DNA of 64,000 bases from Spirochaetota bacterium (GTDB lineage: Bacteria > Spirochaetota > Spirochaetia > Treponematales > UBA12059): the NCBI GenBank assembly GCA_022703505.1, contig JAKLDN010000002.1, forward strand, positions 186,001-250,000, read 5' to 3'. A program made the translations under genes and the position numbers. Positions 49,788-58,429 of the stretch are shown one piece after another. Position 1 is the stretch's first letter. The number at the start of each line of letters is the position of its first letter. The notes below the pieces were generated by a model. It had not been told where the DNA came from and made no database searches. It saw only the letters and a program-made list of their open reading frames with translations.

Positions 49788-50977
49788 TCCACGGCCTCCT
49801 CGGCCCGGACCAGGGCGGCCGCCGCGTCCGGATCGTCCCGGGCCTCGGCTTCCAGCAGGGCCAGGATGTAGGGCCCCGTCCCCTTGGGGTCGTCGGGCTT
49901 CCGGGGGGCGGAGGCGTAGTACTCGAAGCTGCCGTCCCGGTAGGGATCCCCTCCCAGGCCGGCGACCGCGCAGATCCCCTCCAGGACGGGGCCGTCCGGG
50001 CCTTCCCGGACCATGAGGCGGCCTATGCCCGCCCGGGCCCGGGAGGCGGATGCCGCGGCCTCCTCCGCGTCCCGGCCCGCGAGGAGGCCCTTGCGGGAGG
50101 CCTTGGCAAAGGCGTAGGCGAACATGGCGGAGGCCGAGGTCTCCGGGTAGTTGCCCGCCCGGGAGCCCTGGTCAACCACCTGGTGCCAGAGCCCGCTCTC
50201 GGGATCCTGGTACCGGAGCACCGCGGCGGCCAGGCGGCGGAGAAATTCCGTCAGGATACCGCGGCCCTCGTGGTCCCGGGGCAGGTAATCCAGGACGTCC
50301 ACCAGGGCCATGGCGTACCAGCCGATCGCCCGACCCCAGAAATTCGGGGAGCATCCCGTGTCCGGCCGGCTCCACAGCTGGCGCCGGGACTCGTCCCAGG
50401 CGTGGTAGAGCAGGCCCGTGCGCTCGTCCCGGGTCCGTTCCCACGCCAGGCGGAACTGCCGGACCGCCTCGTCGAAGCGTTCCGGCCGTCCGTACCGCAG
50501 GCCCCAGGCCGCCGCGAAGGGCCCGGCCATGTAGAGCCCGTCCAGCCACATCTGATCGGGGTAGATCCTCTTGTGCCAGTACCCCCCGGAGGGGCAGCGG
50601 GGCTGCCGGTCCAGCTGGTCCAGGAGTCGCATCGAGGCGGTCCGGAGCCGGGGAGTCCCGGATTCGGGATGCAGGAGCAGAAGGCGTCCGGGGTTGATCT
50701 GGTCCAGGTTGTACTCGCCCTCCCGGTACCCTTCGATGCGGCCCTCGCCGTCCACCCGGGCGTCCACGAAGCGCCGAGCCGCCGTCCCCAGGTCCGGGTC
50801 CCCGTGGACCCGTCCCGCCCGGTCGGCGGCCAGGAGGAGGAGGGCGTTCTCGTAGTGCCAGGAGAGGGTTTCCGGAGGGGTCCTCCCCAGGAGGGTCCGG
50901 GCCCACCGTACCGACCCGGGGACGCGGAACGCTGCCGTCCCGACCGCCCCCGGGGCGTCCATCACCCTAGGTGTCAT
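49784..50977 (-). CDS. GH105 unsaturated rhamnogalacturonyl hydrolase-like protein
   Basis: (alpha/alpha)6-barrel enzyme of the GH88/105 type. It hydrolyses the unsaturated uronic-acid end left by pectin lyases. Seen: YPDQMWLDGLYMAGPFAA with the catalytic Asp, NFWGRAIGWYAMALVDVLDYL, and YPETSASAMFAYAFAKA. 397 residues, no signal peptide, so intracellular. ATG at 50977 has GGGAGA 4 nt upstream. It lies 110 nt after the solute-binding protein gene, behind a strong hairpin that may reduce its expression relative to that gene. Confidence 0.9.
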   Translation of the reverse strand: MTPRVMDAPGAVGTAAFRVPGSVRWARTLLGRTPPETLSWHYENALLLLAADRAGRVHGDPDLGTAARRFVDARVDGEGRIEGYREGEYNLDQINPGRLLLLHPESGTPRLRTASMRLLDQLDRQPRCPSGGYWHKRIYPDQMWLDGLYMAGPFAAAWGLRYGRPERFDEAVRQFRLAWERTRDERTGLLYHAWDESRRQLWSRPDTGCSPNFWGRAIGWYAMALVDVLDYLPRDHEGRGILTEFLRRLAAAVLRYQDPESGLWHQVVDQGSRAGNYPETSASAMFAYAFAKASRKGLLAGRDAEEAAASASRARAGIGRLMVREGPDGPVLEGICAVAGLGGDPYRDGSFEYYASAPRKPDDPKGTGPYILALLEAEARDDPDAAAALVRAEEAVE

Positions 50978-51035
50978 GCGTTCTCCCTCGATGCCCGCGG
51001 AGCGGCCCGGGACCGCCGGACCGCCCCACGGGTAC

Positions 51036-51073
51036 CCGGGGCCCCGGCGCGTCGCGCGCCGCCGGGGTCCGGG
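51036..51073 (-). other. Stem-loop between binding-protein and GH105 genes
   Basis: A long G+C-rich imperfect stem (CCCGGGGCCCCGGCG with its near complement CGCCGCCGGGGTCCGGG) without a T tract. Stem-loops after binding-protein genes often raise their mRNA level relative to downstream genes. Confidence 0.55.
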
Positions 51074-51087
51074 TTGCCGGCCGGATC

Positions 51088-52650
51088 CTACTTGAGCAGG
51101 CCGGCTTCTTCGACCTTGGCCTTGGCCGACTTCTCCAGCTCCTTGGCCCCCAGCTTGTCCAGGCCCGCGAGGAAGGCCTTCCAGGAGGCGGGGCTCAGCT
51201 CCTGCTGGCCCAGGGCGAACTTCACCAGGTTTTCGGTGTAGTAGCGCTCGAAGTCCGCCTTGTTGGCGGGCGGCTCGATAAGGAGGGCCGCGGTCGCCTC
51301 GGTCCAGGGCTGCTTGGTGAAGTAGCGCCAGATGTCCAGGGGCCTTATGGTCCGGCCGTTGATGGTCTTGTGGGGCACGTAGCGGGGGAGCAGTTCCCAG
51401 TCGGAGTTGACCGAGGCCAGGTTCCTCAGCTGGAGCACCGGGACGTTGGCGGCCTTGGCGTAGGACTTCTCGGGATCCGGCAGGCCCGCGGTGGAGACGT
51501 TGCCCTCCGCGTCCAGGGTGAAGTTCACTCCCTTCTCCCCGAACATGGCCAGGGCGTACCCGTCCGTGGCGAACCACTCCAGGAGCTTGGCCACCGCATC
51601 GCCCTTGCCCGCGTCGATCGCACGTTTGGAGACCACGTGGATGCGGGTGTCCACGTAAAGCATGCCCTCCGAGCTCTTGCCCTTGGGCCCGACGGGGGGC
51701 GGGATGGGGATCCACTCCCCGTCCGGGAAGTTCTTGTCGAAGGCGGGGTAGTTGGCCACCGTGGACAGAGCCGCGAAGTTCTCCCGCATGATCCCGTACT
51801 TGCCCTGCTTCCACCGGGCCCGGAACTCGTCCTTCTTGAGGGTGGTCCAGTCGGGATCGATGAGGCCGTCCTTGTTCAGACGGGCCACGAAGGTCATCGC
51901 GTCGTAGAACTCGGGCTTGCGGACGTTGAGGCCGAAGGACTTGGCGCTCGTCACGTCCCACATCCCCGTCACACCGTAGGCTCCCAGGATGGGGTCGAAG
52001 CGGACTCCCAGGCCCCAGTTGGTGATGTCCGAGGTCTCGATGTAGGCGCCGAACCCGTAGGTGTCGTTCTTCCCGTTGCCGTCCGGGTCGTTCTGGGTGA
52101 AGGCCTTGGCCACCTTGTAGAAGTCCTCGATGGTATTGGGAGCCGGAAGGCCGAGCTTGTCCAGCCAGTCCTTGCGGATGACCCAGCCGTCCGTCATGGG
52201 CATCTTGCCCGGGTCCGGGAGACCGTACATCTTTCCCTTGTACATGGCCAGCTTGTTGCGCAGGGGATCGTCGTAGTGGGTCTTGGTGCGGGTCGGCATC
52301 TTCTTCATGAGCTCGTCCACCGGGGCCAGGAGTCCCTGCTTGGTAAGCTTGATGAAGACGTCGCGGTTGACGTGGAGGATGTCCGGCAGGCGGTTGGCCG
52401 CCGCGGCGGTCACGATCTTGGTGTCCTGGTCCGTGAAGCTCGTGGGCAGGAGGCTTATCTTCATCTCGATGCCCAGGGTCTCCCGGACGATCCGGTACCC
52501 GGCCCAGTCGGCGGGGGGCGGGCCGGCCTCGCTGGCCGTGCCGGTGATCCAAAGCTCGATCTCCACGGGCTTGGCCTGGGCGCCGGCGCCGAGGGCGACG
52601 CACAGGACCAGGGCGAGCGAGAGGAACGCGCGGGACGCATTCGTCTTCAT
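51088..52650 (-). CDS. Extracellular sugar-binding protein, LplA type
   Basis: 520 residues, the long LplA/YtcQ class of ABC solute-binding proteins for complex oligosaccharides. The signal peptide is SLALVLCVALGAGAQA; no lipobox Cys follows, so it is a periplasmic protein or anchored otherwise. A calcium-binding-like loop NDPDGNGKNDTYGF, typical of this class, is present. A strong AAGGAGG ribosome-binding site precedes ATG. Together with the two permeases and cytoplasmic GH28/GH105 it probably captures pectin-derived oligogalacturonides or rhamnogalacturonides. Confidence 0.92.
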   Translation of the reverse strand: MKTNASRAFLSLALVLCVALGAGAQAKPVEIELWITGTASEAGPPPADWAGYRIVRETLGIEMKISLLPTSFTDQDTKIVTAAAANRLPDILHVNRDVFIKLTKQGLLAPVDELMKKMPTRTKTHYDDPLRNKLAMYKGKMYGLPDPGKMPMTDGWVIRKDWLDKLGLPAPNTIEDFYKVAKAFTQNDPDGNGKNDTYGFGAYIETSDITNWGLGVRFDPILGAYGVTGMWDVTSAKSFGLNVRKPEFYDAMTFVARLNKDGLIDPDWTTLKKDEFRARWKQGKYGIMRENFAALSTVANYPAFDKNFPDGEWIPIPPPVGPKGKSSEGMLYVDTRIHVVSKRAIDAGKGDAVAKLLEWFATDGYALAMFGEKGVNFTLDAEGNVSTAGLPDPEKSYAKAANVPVLQLRNLASVNSDWELLPRYVPHKTINGRTIRPLDIWRYFTKQPWTEATAALLIEPPANKADFERYYTENLVKFALGQQELSPASWKAFLAGLDKLGAKELEKSAKAKVEEAGLLK

Positions 52651-52761
52651 GGCAACCTCCTTCAGGAACGCGATCGGAACCTGTTCGGGACCGGACGGCC
52701 CCGGGCCGGGACCCGGCGGACTCGGTTTCCGCCGGTCGTCCCGAATACATATCGAACGCCG

Positions 52762-53643
52762 CTACCCCTTGAGGCCCCCCGAGAGGGTTCCCTTGGTGAA
52801 GTAGCGCTGGATCCACGGATAGATGAGGAGCATGGGCAGGGCGGTCAGGAAGACGCTGGCGGCCTTCAGGGACTCCATCCGGGCCTCGCTGAAGACGTCG
52901 ATGTCCACGTACTCGTTGAAGTTGGCGGCCTGCAGGATGTTCCGCAGGAGGATGGGCAGGGGCTGGAGCCGGGCGTCCCCGAGGTACAGGATGGCGTTGA
53001 AGAAGTCGTTCCAGAAGTGCACCCCGTAGAAGAGCCCGATGGTCAGGAGGATGGGTTTGGACAGGGGGATCACCACCTTGAACAGTATATAGAGCTCGCT
53101 GGCCCCGTCGATCCGGGCCGCCTCCTTGAGTTCCTCGGGCAAGCCCTCGAAGAAGTTCTTCATGACGAAGACGTTGTAGACGTTGATCGCCCCGGGAACC
53201 ACCACGGCCAGGAGGCGGTCGTAGAGCCCCAGGCCCGTGACCACCAGGTAGCTGGGTATGAGTCCCGGGTTGAAGAGGAAGGGGATCATGACCAGGGTGT
53301 GCAGGAAGCGCCGGCCCGGGAGGTTCCGGACCGAGAGGACGTAGGCCAGGGGAACCGTCAGGAAGAGGCTCAGGGACACCCCCATGCCCAGGATGAGGAA
53401 GCTGTTCCCCGCGGCCACCAGGAAGCTCGGGTGGGTCAGGAACTGCTTGTACGCGGCCAGGGACCAGCGGCTCGGGGGAACCAGCATGCCGAAGGTGCGG
53501 TCCGAGAGATCCACCTGGGGCGTCACGGAGAGCATGAAGACCCGCCAGAGGGGCAGGACCATCAGGATCAGGATGACGACCAGGTAGTTGTCCACCAGGA
53601 ACTGGAACACCGCGTCCCCCGGGCTTTTCCGCATCCTGCCCAC
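52762..53643 (-). CDS. Sugar ABC transporter permease, LplC type
   Basis: About 293 residues, six membrane segments, with the EAA loop ELKEAARIDGASELYILF that contacts the ATPase. It matches the second permease (YtcP/LplC) of polymer-type sugar transporters. GTG at 53643 is chosen because AGGAGG lies 6 nt upstream; an ATG at 53634 is possible. It lies 11 nt after the first permease gene. Confidence 0.9.
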   Translation of the reverse strand: MGRMRKSPGDAVFQFLVDNYLVVILILMVLPLWRVFMLSVTPQVDLSDRTFGMLVPPSRWSLAAYKQFLTHPSFLVAAGNSFLILGMGVSLSLFLTVPLAYVLSVRNLPGRRFLHTLVMIPFLFNPGLIPSYLVVTGLGLYDRLLAVVVPGAINVYNVFVMKNFFEGLPEELKEAARIDGASELYILFKVVIPLSKPILLTIGLFYGVHFWNDFFNAILYLGDARLQPLPILLRNILQAANFNEYVDIDVFSEARMESLKAASVFLTALPMLLIYPWIQRYFTKGTLSGGLKG

Positions 53644-53654
53644 CCTCGGCCTCC

Positions 53655-54638
53655 TCAATACAGCCCGCTGCCGGCTATGCGCTTGGCCAGGCGGTTGGCC
53701 GCCACCAGGAAGCCCAGGCCGATCAGGCCCTTGAAGAGCCCCACCGCCGTGGCTACGCTGTAGTCGGCGTTCAGGATCCCCTGTCGGTACACCCAGGTAT
53801 CGATGATGTCTCCCACGTCGTAGACGGGCACTGAGTAGAGCACGAAGAGCTGGTGGAATCCCGCGTCCAGGATGGTCCCGATCCGGAGCAGGGCCACCAC
53901 GACCACCACCTCCAGGATGCCGGGCAGGGTGATGTACCGGACCTGCTGGAGGCGGCTGGCCCCCTCCACCTGGGCGGACTCGAAGAGGGCGGGGTCGATG
54001 CCCATGAGGGCGGCCAGGAAGATGATGGCGCTCCAGCCCATCTCCTTCCACAGGTCGGAGAGGACCACGATGAAGGGGAAGACCGCCGGATCGCCCATGT
54101 AGTTGACCGTCCCGACCCCGGCGGCGCGGTTGATCTCGTTGAAGAGCCCTTCGCTGGCGGAGAAGAGCCCCAGGAGGATCCCGTGCAGGATGATCCAGGA
54201 CAGGAAGTGGGGCAGGTAGGCCAGGGTCTGGACGACCTTCCGCAGGGCCCGACGCCCCGTCTCGTAGAGGGCCAGGGCCAGGAGGACGGCCGCGGGTATG
54301 CCCAGGATCAGCTTGGCCAGGGAATACATCAGGGTGTTCCGCAGGAGGGGCCAGAAGTAGGGACTGCGGAAGAAGGCCGAGAAGTTCGCGAGGCCGTTCC
54401 AGGGGCTGCCCCACACACCGTCCAGGGGGGAGAATTCCTTGAAGGCGATCTGGGCGTTCCAGAGGGGGAGGTACCGGATCACCAGGAAGAAGGCTAAGGG
54501 GAGGATCCCCAGGGCGTAGATGCCCCGGAACTTCCAGGCGTGTGACAGAGTTTCCGGGAAGGTCCTGCCCGGGATCTTCGGTCGATCGGCCTTGGTACCT
54601 CGCACTTCGACTCTCCCCCCGCCGCCCTTCTTGAGCAT
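53655..54638 (-). CDS. Sugar ABC transporter permease, LplB type
   Basis: 327 residues with a basic N-terminal region, six membrane segments (YALGILPLAFFLVIRYLPLW first) and an EAA-type loop FESAQVEGASRLQQVRYITLP. It is the LplB/YteP-type partner of the next permease. First gene of the five-gene transport and hydrolase operon. No ATP-binding gene is present, so a shared multi-sugar ATPase (MsmX type) encoded elsewhere is expected. The regulator gene ends 54 nt upstream on the same strand. Confidence 0.9.
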   Translation of the reverse strand: MLKKGGGGRVEVRGTKADRPKIPGRTFPETLSHAWKFRGIYALGILPLAFFLVIRYLPLWNAQIAFKEFSPLDGVWGSPWNGLANFSAFFRSPYFWPLLRNTLMYSLAKLILGIPAAVLLALALYETGRRALRKVVQTLAYLPHFLSWIILHGILLGLFSASEGLFNEINRAAGVGTVNYMGDPAVFPFIVVLSDLWKEMGWSAIIFLAALMGIDPALFESAQVEGASRLQQVRYITLPGILEVVVVVALLRIGTILDAGFHQLFVLYSVPVYDVGDIIDTWVYRQGILNADYSVATAVGLFKGLIGLGFLVAANRLAKRIAGSGLY

Positions 54639-54692
54639 CTCGCCTTCAGGGTAGACCCGTTCCGGGAGAAGATGCAGGCGCCCTATAGGATT

Positions 54693-57600
54693 TTACCGAC
54701 CTCCGTCGGACTCCCGGTAGGCCTGGGGGGTGGCGCCGCAGAGCTTGCGGAAGACCCGGCAGAAGTACGAGGGGTCCGTGAAGCCGACACGGTCCGCCAC
54801 CTCGGAGACGGTCAGGGAGGTGGCCGCCAGGAGCTCCTTGGCCTTCCGCATCCGGAACCGGTTGAGGAAGTCCCAGATCCCGATCCCGAGCTCCCGGTGG
54901 AAGAGCCGGGAGAGGTGGTCCTCGTTGACCCCCGCCGCCTCGGCCAGGCGGGACCGGGTGAAGGGCCGGCCGTACTGGGCCAGGATCCACGCCAGGGCCC
55001 GCTTGACCGCGGGGTTTCCGGCCCCGAGCTCGTCCCGCAGGGCCAGCCGGACCGTACGGCCGAACTCCTCGTCGGTCCAGATACCCTTGACCTGGACCAC
55101 CACCCGGAGGTGGCGATCCAGCCTCAGGAGCTCCTCGGGATCCAGGAGCCGCCCGGTCAGGACGATGACCGGGACATGTCGGAGGCGTTCCTCGGATTTC
55201 ATGAACTCCAGGATCCCCTCGCCCGAAGCGCCGGGCAGGCCCAGGTCCAGGACCGCCAGGGCGGGCACGCGCTCCGCCAGGAGGGTCAGGGCCTCGTCGC
55301 CCCGGGCGGCCTCGATCACCTCGAAGCCCGGGAACTCCCGGGCGAAGAAGTCCCGGAGGCGGCTACGCTGGGCGGGATCGTCGTCCACCGCCAGGATCGG
55401 GCTGCCCAGTAGGTTGAGGAGGTCCTCGGAAGCGCCGTCCAGGAGGCGTGCCAGGATCTCCCGGGGAGGGGGCGTGCCGCCCGCGGGCCCGGCGTCCCCT
55501 GCGGACTCGTATACGAGGACGGGCAGTTCCAGAAGCCGGGGGTTCCTGCGCAGGCCGCGGAGGAGGGCCCAGGAGGCGGGATCCATGGCCCGGGGATCCA
55601 GGACCAGGGCGTCCGGGCCCGGGTCCCCGGAGCCGGGAAGTTCGTCGGTCAAGGTGTCCGCCCTCCGGACTTCCCAGCCCGCCGCCCGGAGGGATTCGAC
55701 CACCTTCGGATCCGGGGATCCGGTCCCCACCCAGGCCGCCCAGGTCCGGGCGGGCTCCACGGACGGGATCCGCGCCCCGAGCGCAGGCAGGGGCAGGCGG
55801 AGGGTGAAGCGGCTTCCTGTCCCGGGGGCGCTGACCGCGTCGATCCTTCCCCCGTGGAGGGCCGCCAGGCGACGGGAGATCGCCAGGCCCAGGCCGATCC
55901 CGCCCGCCTCGCCGTCCCCGGAGAACGGTTCGAAGATCTCCGGGAGGCGTTCCGGGGGGATCCCGCTCCCCGTGTCGGACACCTCCAACAAGATCCAGGG
56001 AGGGTCCGCGCGGACGGTCAGGCGGATCTCGCCCCGGGCCGTGTGCCGACGGGCGTTCTCCAGGAGGTTGAACAGGATCTGCCGGATCCGGACCGGGTCG
56101 ATCCGGACCAGGGGCAGGGGTTCCCGGATGTCCGCGGTCCATGCGACCTCCGACCCCCCGTCCCCTTCCCCGCCCCGGAAGGACTCCAGGCAGTCCCGGG
56201 CCAGGACGCCGGGATCCGCATACTCCCGGGCCAGGTCGAGTTCCTCGATGTCCGCCCGGGAGAGGTCCAATAGGTCGTTGACCACCCGGGCCTGGTACCG
56301 GGCGTGGGAGGAGATCCGCGCCAGGCCCCGGACCAGGCGCCCGTCGTCCGGGAGGCCGGCGGCGGAATCCAGGGCCCGGACCTCGTCCTGGATCATGCCG
56401 AGGGGTGTCCGCAGCTCGTGGCTCACGTTCGCCAGGAGGCGGGTCTTCAGGCGGTCGGCCCGTTCCGCCCGGGCCCGGGCCTCCGCGGCCTGGGCGAAGA
56501 GCCGGGCGCCCTGGAGGGCCGCGGAGACGAAGCCCCGGAGCTCCTCGAATACGGTTCCCTTGCCCAGACGCCCGTCCAGGACCAGGCAGCCCAGGGACTC
56601 CTCGTTCACGAAGAGGGGTTCCAGGACCAGGGTGAAGCGCCCCGGGGGGAGAAGGTCCGCCGGGAGCTCCGCCGGGGATTCCACGGGCAGGCCGTCCCCG
56701 GGCAGGTCCTCCCGCAGGCCGTCCCGGAGGGCCAGGACCAGGAGGGGTGTTTCGCCCGGGCGGTCCAGCACCAGGTAGGCGTGGAGCATCCCCAGGGCCG
56801 GGAGCCGCTCCGCCAGGGCCCCCGCTATGCCGGGCACCGTGTAGGTCGTCAGCAGGGCCCGGCCCAGGGAGCGCAGGCGCTTGTCGGCTTCCTCCGCGGT
56901 CCACCGGCGGAAGTCGCTGTGCCGGGCCGCTGCCTGGCCGATCATGACCCGGGCCTGGGCGATGAGGGCGCGGGCCTCCATCCGGGCCGTTCGGGCCCCG
57001 CCTTCCCCGGCAAGCCGCTCGAGGGCGGACACCGCGTTCTGCCAGGACAGCCCCGGGCCCTCCTCGTGGACCATCCGGTCCAGGATGCGCCCCAGGGTCG
57101 GAAGGAAGCGGTCTTCCCCAGAGTCCCCCTCGACCCGGAAGGCCCGCACCAGGGGGAGAACCCAAGCCTCCCGGGCTCGGGCGTCGGCCCCGGCGGCCTC
57201 CGCGACGGCTTCCACCGCGGGGTCGAGGGAGTCCGGGCCTTCGATCGGTCCCGAGGGCTCCGGGGCGGGCGATCCCGGGGCTTCATCGATCCCGGGCCGC
57301 CTTCCCGAGCCCGCCATCCCCGGTCCGGGCCCGGAATCGCCGCCCGCCAGAAGGACTTCCCGGGAGGGGCAGCCGCAGGACTCCCGGACCACCAGGGACA
57401 CGGGCAGGACCGCGTCCTCGATCTTCCGGGCGCCCTGCCAGAGGTCCGCCAGGGCGGACAGGCCCCGCCGTCCTTGTTCCCGGAAGGGCATGGCCACGGT
57501 GGTCAGCGGGGGAGCCAGGAGCCGGCTCTCCGGGCTGTCGTTGAAACCCGCCACCGCCACGTCCGCGGGGACCTGGAAGCCCCGGTCCTGGAGGCCCCGG

Positions 57601-58232
57601 AGGAACCAGAAGGCCAGCAGGTCGCTGGCCGCGGCGGCCGCCTGGAAGTCCTGTCCGGGCACCAGTCCTCGGACGTCCAGGAGTTCCGAGAGGGCCCGGC
57701 CCCCCTCGTCCCAGGGCAGGGGGCTGGAGACCAGGCGTTCCTCGTAGGGCAGGCCGCGGTCGGCCAAAAAGTCCCGGTAGGCGCGGAACCGGTCCGCGGC
57801 GGAGGCGTGGAGTTCGGGACCCCGGAGGAAGGCGATCCGCTCGTAGCCGTGGACGTCCCGGAGATGGTCCAGGAGGGCGCGCATACCTCCATAGGCGTCC
57901 AGGCTGACCACTGGAGCCCCTCCCACTCGCTGGGCCAGGGTCACCAGGGGGACGGGACCGAATCCTTCGTGCAGGGCGAGGAGGTCCTCGGGGCCGCAGG
58001 CGCCGGAGAGGCTGGAAACCCAGGACAGAAGACCGTCCGCGGACCCGGGACGGATGAGCCGGGCCAGTCCGTTCCGCATGTACTCGAATTCATCCCGGGC
58101 CCCGAGGCGGCCCGCGGGCAGGACCAGCAGGTCGATGTCCCGGGCTTCCGCCTCCTCCGCCACCCCGTGCCAAAGATCCACGGAGGCGCCGGTGTGCACG
58201 CCGGCCAGGAGGAAACAGAATCTCGGGCGCAC
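54693..58232 (-). CDS. One-chain hybrid regulator: LacI-type sensor, GAF-like, histidine kinase, receivers, AraC
   Basis: About 1179 residues in the cytoplasm. Order: a LacI/PBP1-type sugar-binding domain without its HTH (about 1-310, ending VVRESCGC); a helical linker; a GAF-like domain (about 450-575); HisKA with phospho-His near 605 (NVSHELRTPL); HATPase (FNLLENARRH, DTGSGIPP, GIGLGLAI); a degenerate receiver-like domain (about 830-930); a receiver with Asp near 996 (LAVLDLGLPG); and an AraC double HTH (LAEAAGVNEDHLSRLFHREL, VADRVGFTDPSYFCRVFRKL). It should sense an imported sugar and switch the downstream pectin operon. The start is uncertain; GTG at 58232 fits the domain start and lies downstream of the promoter. 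Confidence 0.88.
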   Translation of the reverse strand: MRPRFCFLLAGVHTGASVDLWHGVAEEAEARDIDLLVLPAGRLGARDEFEYMRNGLARLIRPGSADGLLSWVSSLSGACGPEDLLALHEGFGPVPLVTLAQRVGGAPVVSLDAYGGMRALLDHLRDVHGYERIAFLRGPELHASAADRFRAYRDFLADRGLPYEERLVSSPLPWDEGGRALSELLDVRGLVPGQDFQAAAAASDLLAFWFLRGLQDRGFQVPADVAVAGFNDSPESRLLAPPLTTVAMPFREQGRRGLSALADLWQGARKIEDAVLPVSLVVRESCGCPSREVLLAGGDSGPGPGMAGSGRRPGIDEAPGSPAPEPSGPIEGPDSLDPAVEAVAEAAGADARAREAWVLPLVRAFRVEGDSGEDRFLPTLGRILDRMVHEEGPGLSWQNAVSALERLAGEGGARTARMEARALIAQARVMIGQAAARHSDFRRWTAEEADKRLRSLGRALLTTYTVPGIAGALAERLPALGMLHAYLVLDRPGETPLLVLALRDGLREDLPGDGLPVESPAELPADLLPPGRFTLVLEPLFVNEESLGCLVLDGRLGKGTVFEELRGFVSAALQGARLFAQAAEARARAERADRLKTRLLANVSHELRTPLGMIQDEVRALDSAAGLPDDGRLVRGLARISSHARYQARVVNDLLDLSRADIEELDLAREYADPGVLARDCLESFRGGEGDGGSEVAWTADIREPLPLVRIDPVRIRQILFNLLENARRHTARGEIRLTVRADPPWILLEVSDTGSGIPPERLPEIFEPFSGDGEAGGIGLGLAISRRLAALHGGRIDAVSAPGTGSRFTLRLPLPALGARIPSVEPARTWAAWVGTGSPDPKVVESLRAAGWEVRRADTLTDELPGSGDPGPDALVLDPRAMDPASWALLRGLRRNPRLLELPVLVYESAGDAGPAGGTPPPREILARLLDGASEDLLNLLGSPILAVDDDPAQRSRLRDFFAREFPGFEVIEAARGDEALTLLAERVPALAVLDLGLPGASGEGILEFMKSEERLRHVPVIVLTGRLLDPEELLRLDRHLRVVVQVKGIWTDEEFGRTVRLALRDELGAGNPAVKRALAWILAQYGRPFTRSRLAEAAGVNEDHLSRLFHRELGIGIWDFLNRFRMRKAKELLAATSLTVSEVADRVGFTDPSYFCRVFRKLCGATPQAYRESDGGR

Positions 58233-58318
58233 GCCCCCGTGGCCGCGGGACAACTCCACCGCAGGATCCGCCTTTCGTCCGCGCCGCCGGCGGCGCGGAA
58301 TCCGTACGTGTCCGGGAA

Positions 58319-58346
58319 ATTGTACCCCCCCCCGGCCTATTGTCAA
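58319..58346 (-). promoter_or_regulatory. Promoter of the hybrid regulator with a 9-G run in the spacer
   Basis: On the minus strand TTGACA (58341-58346), a 16-nt spacer and TACAAT (58319-58324). Nine consecutive G (58325-58333) directly precede the -10. Confidence 0.8.
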
Positions 58347-58429
58347 CGATATGGGCTTGCGTTCCGGGACGATTCACTATACTTGGACGGTAAAGAATGT
58401 ACGGAGATCCTGATCCGAAGGAGCCGCCT

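Noticed and set aside
54682-54691. CCTATAGGAT motif as a shared regulator site (also 47440 and 47896)
   Set aside because: One of the three occurrences lies inside the asd coding sequence and the other two precede unrelated genes; chance cannot be excluded.
54339-58346. ATG at 58346 as the start of the hybrid regulator
   Set aside because: It lies inside the -35 box of the only good promoter and would add 38 Arg/Gly-rich residues before the sensor domain; GTG at 58232 fits better.
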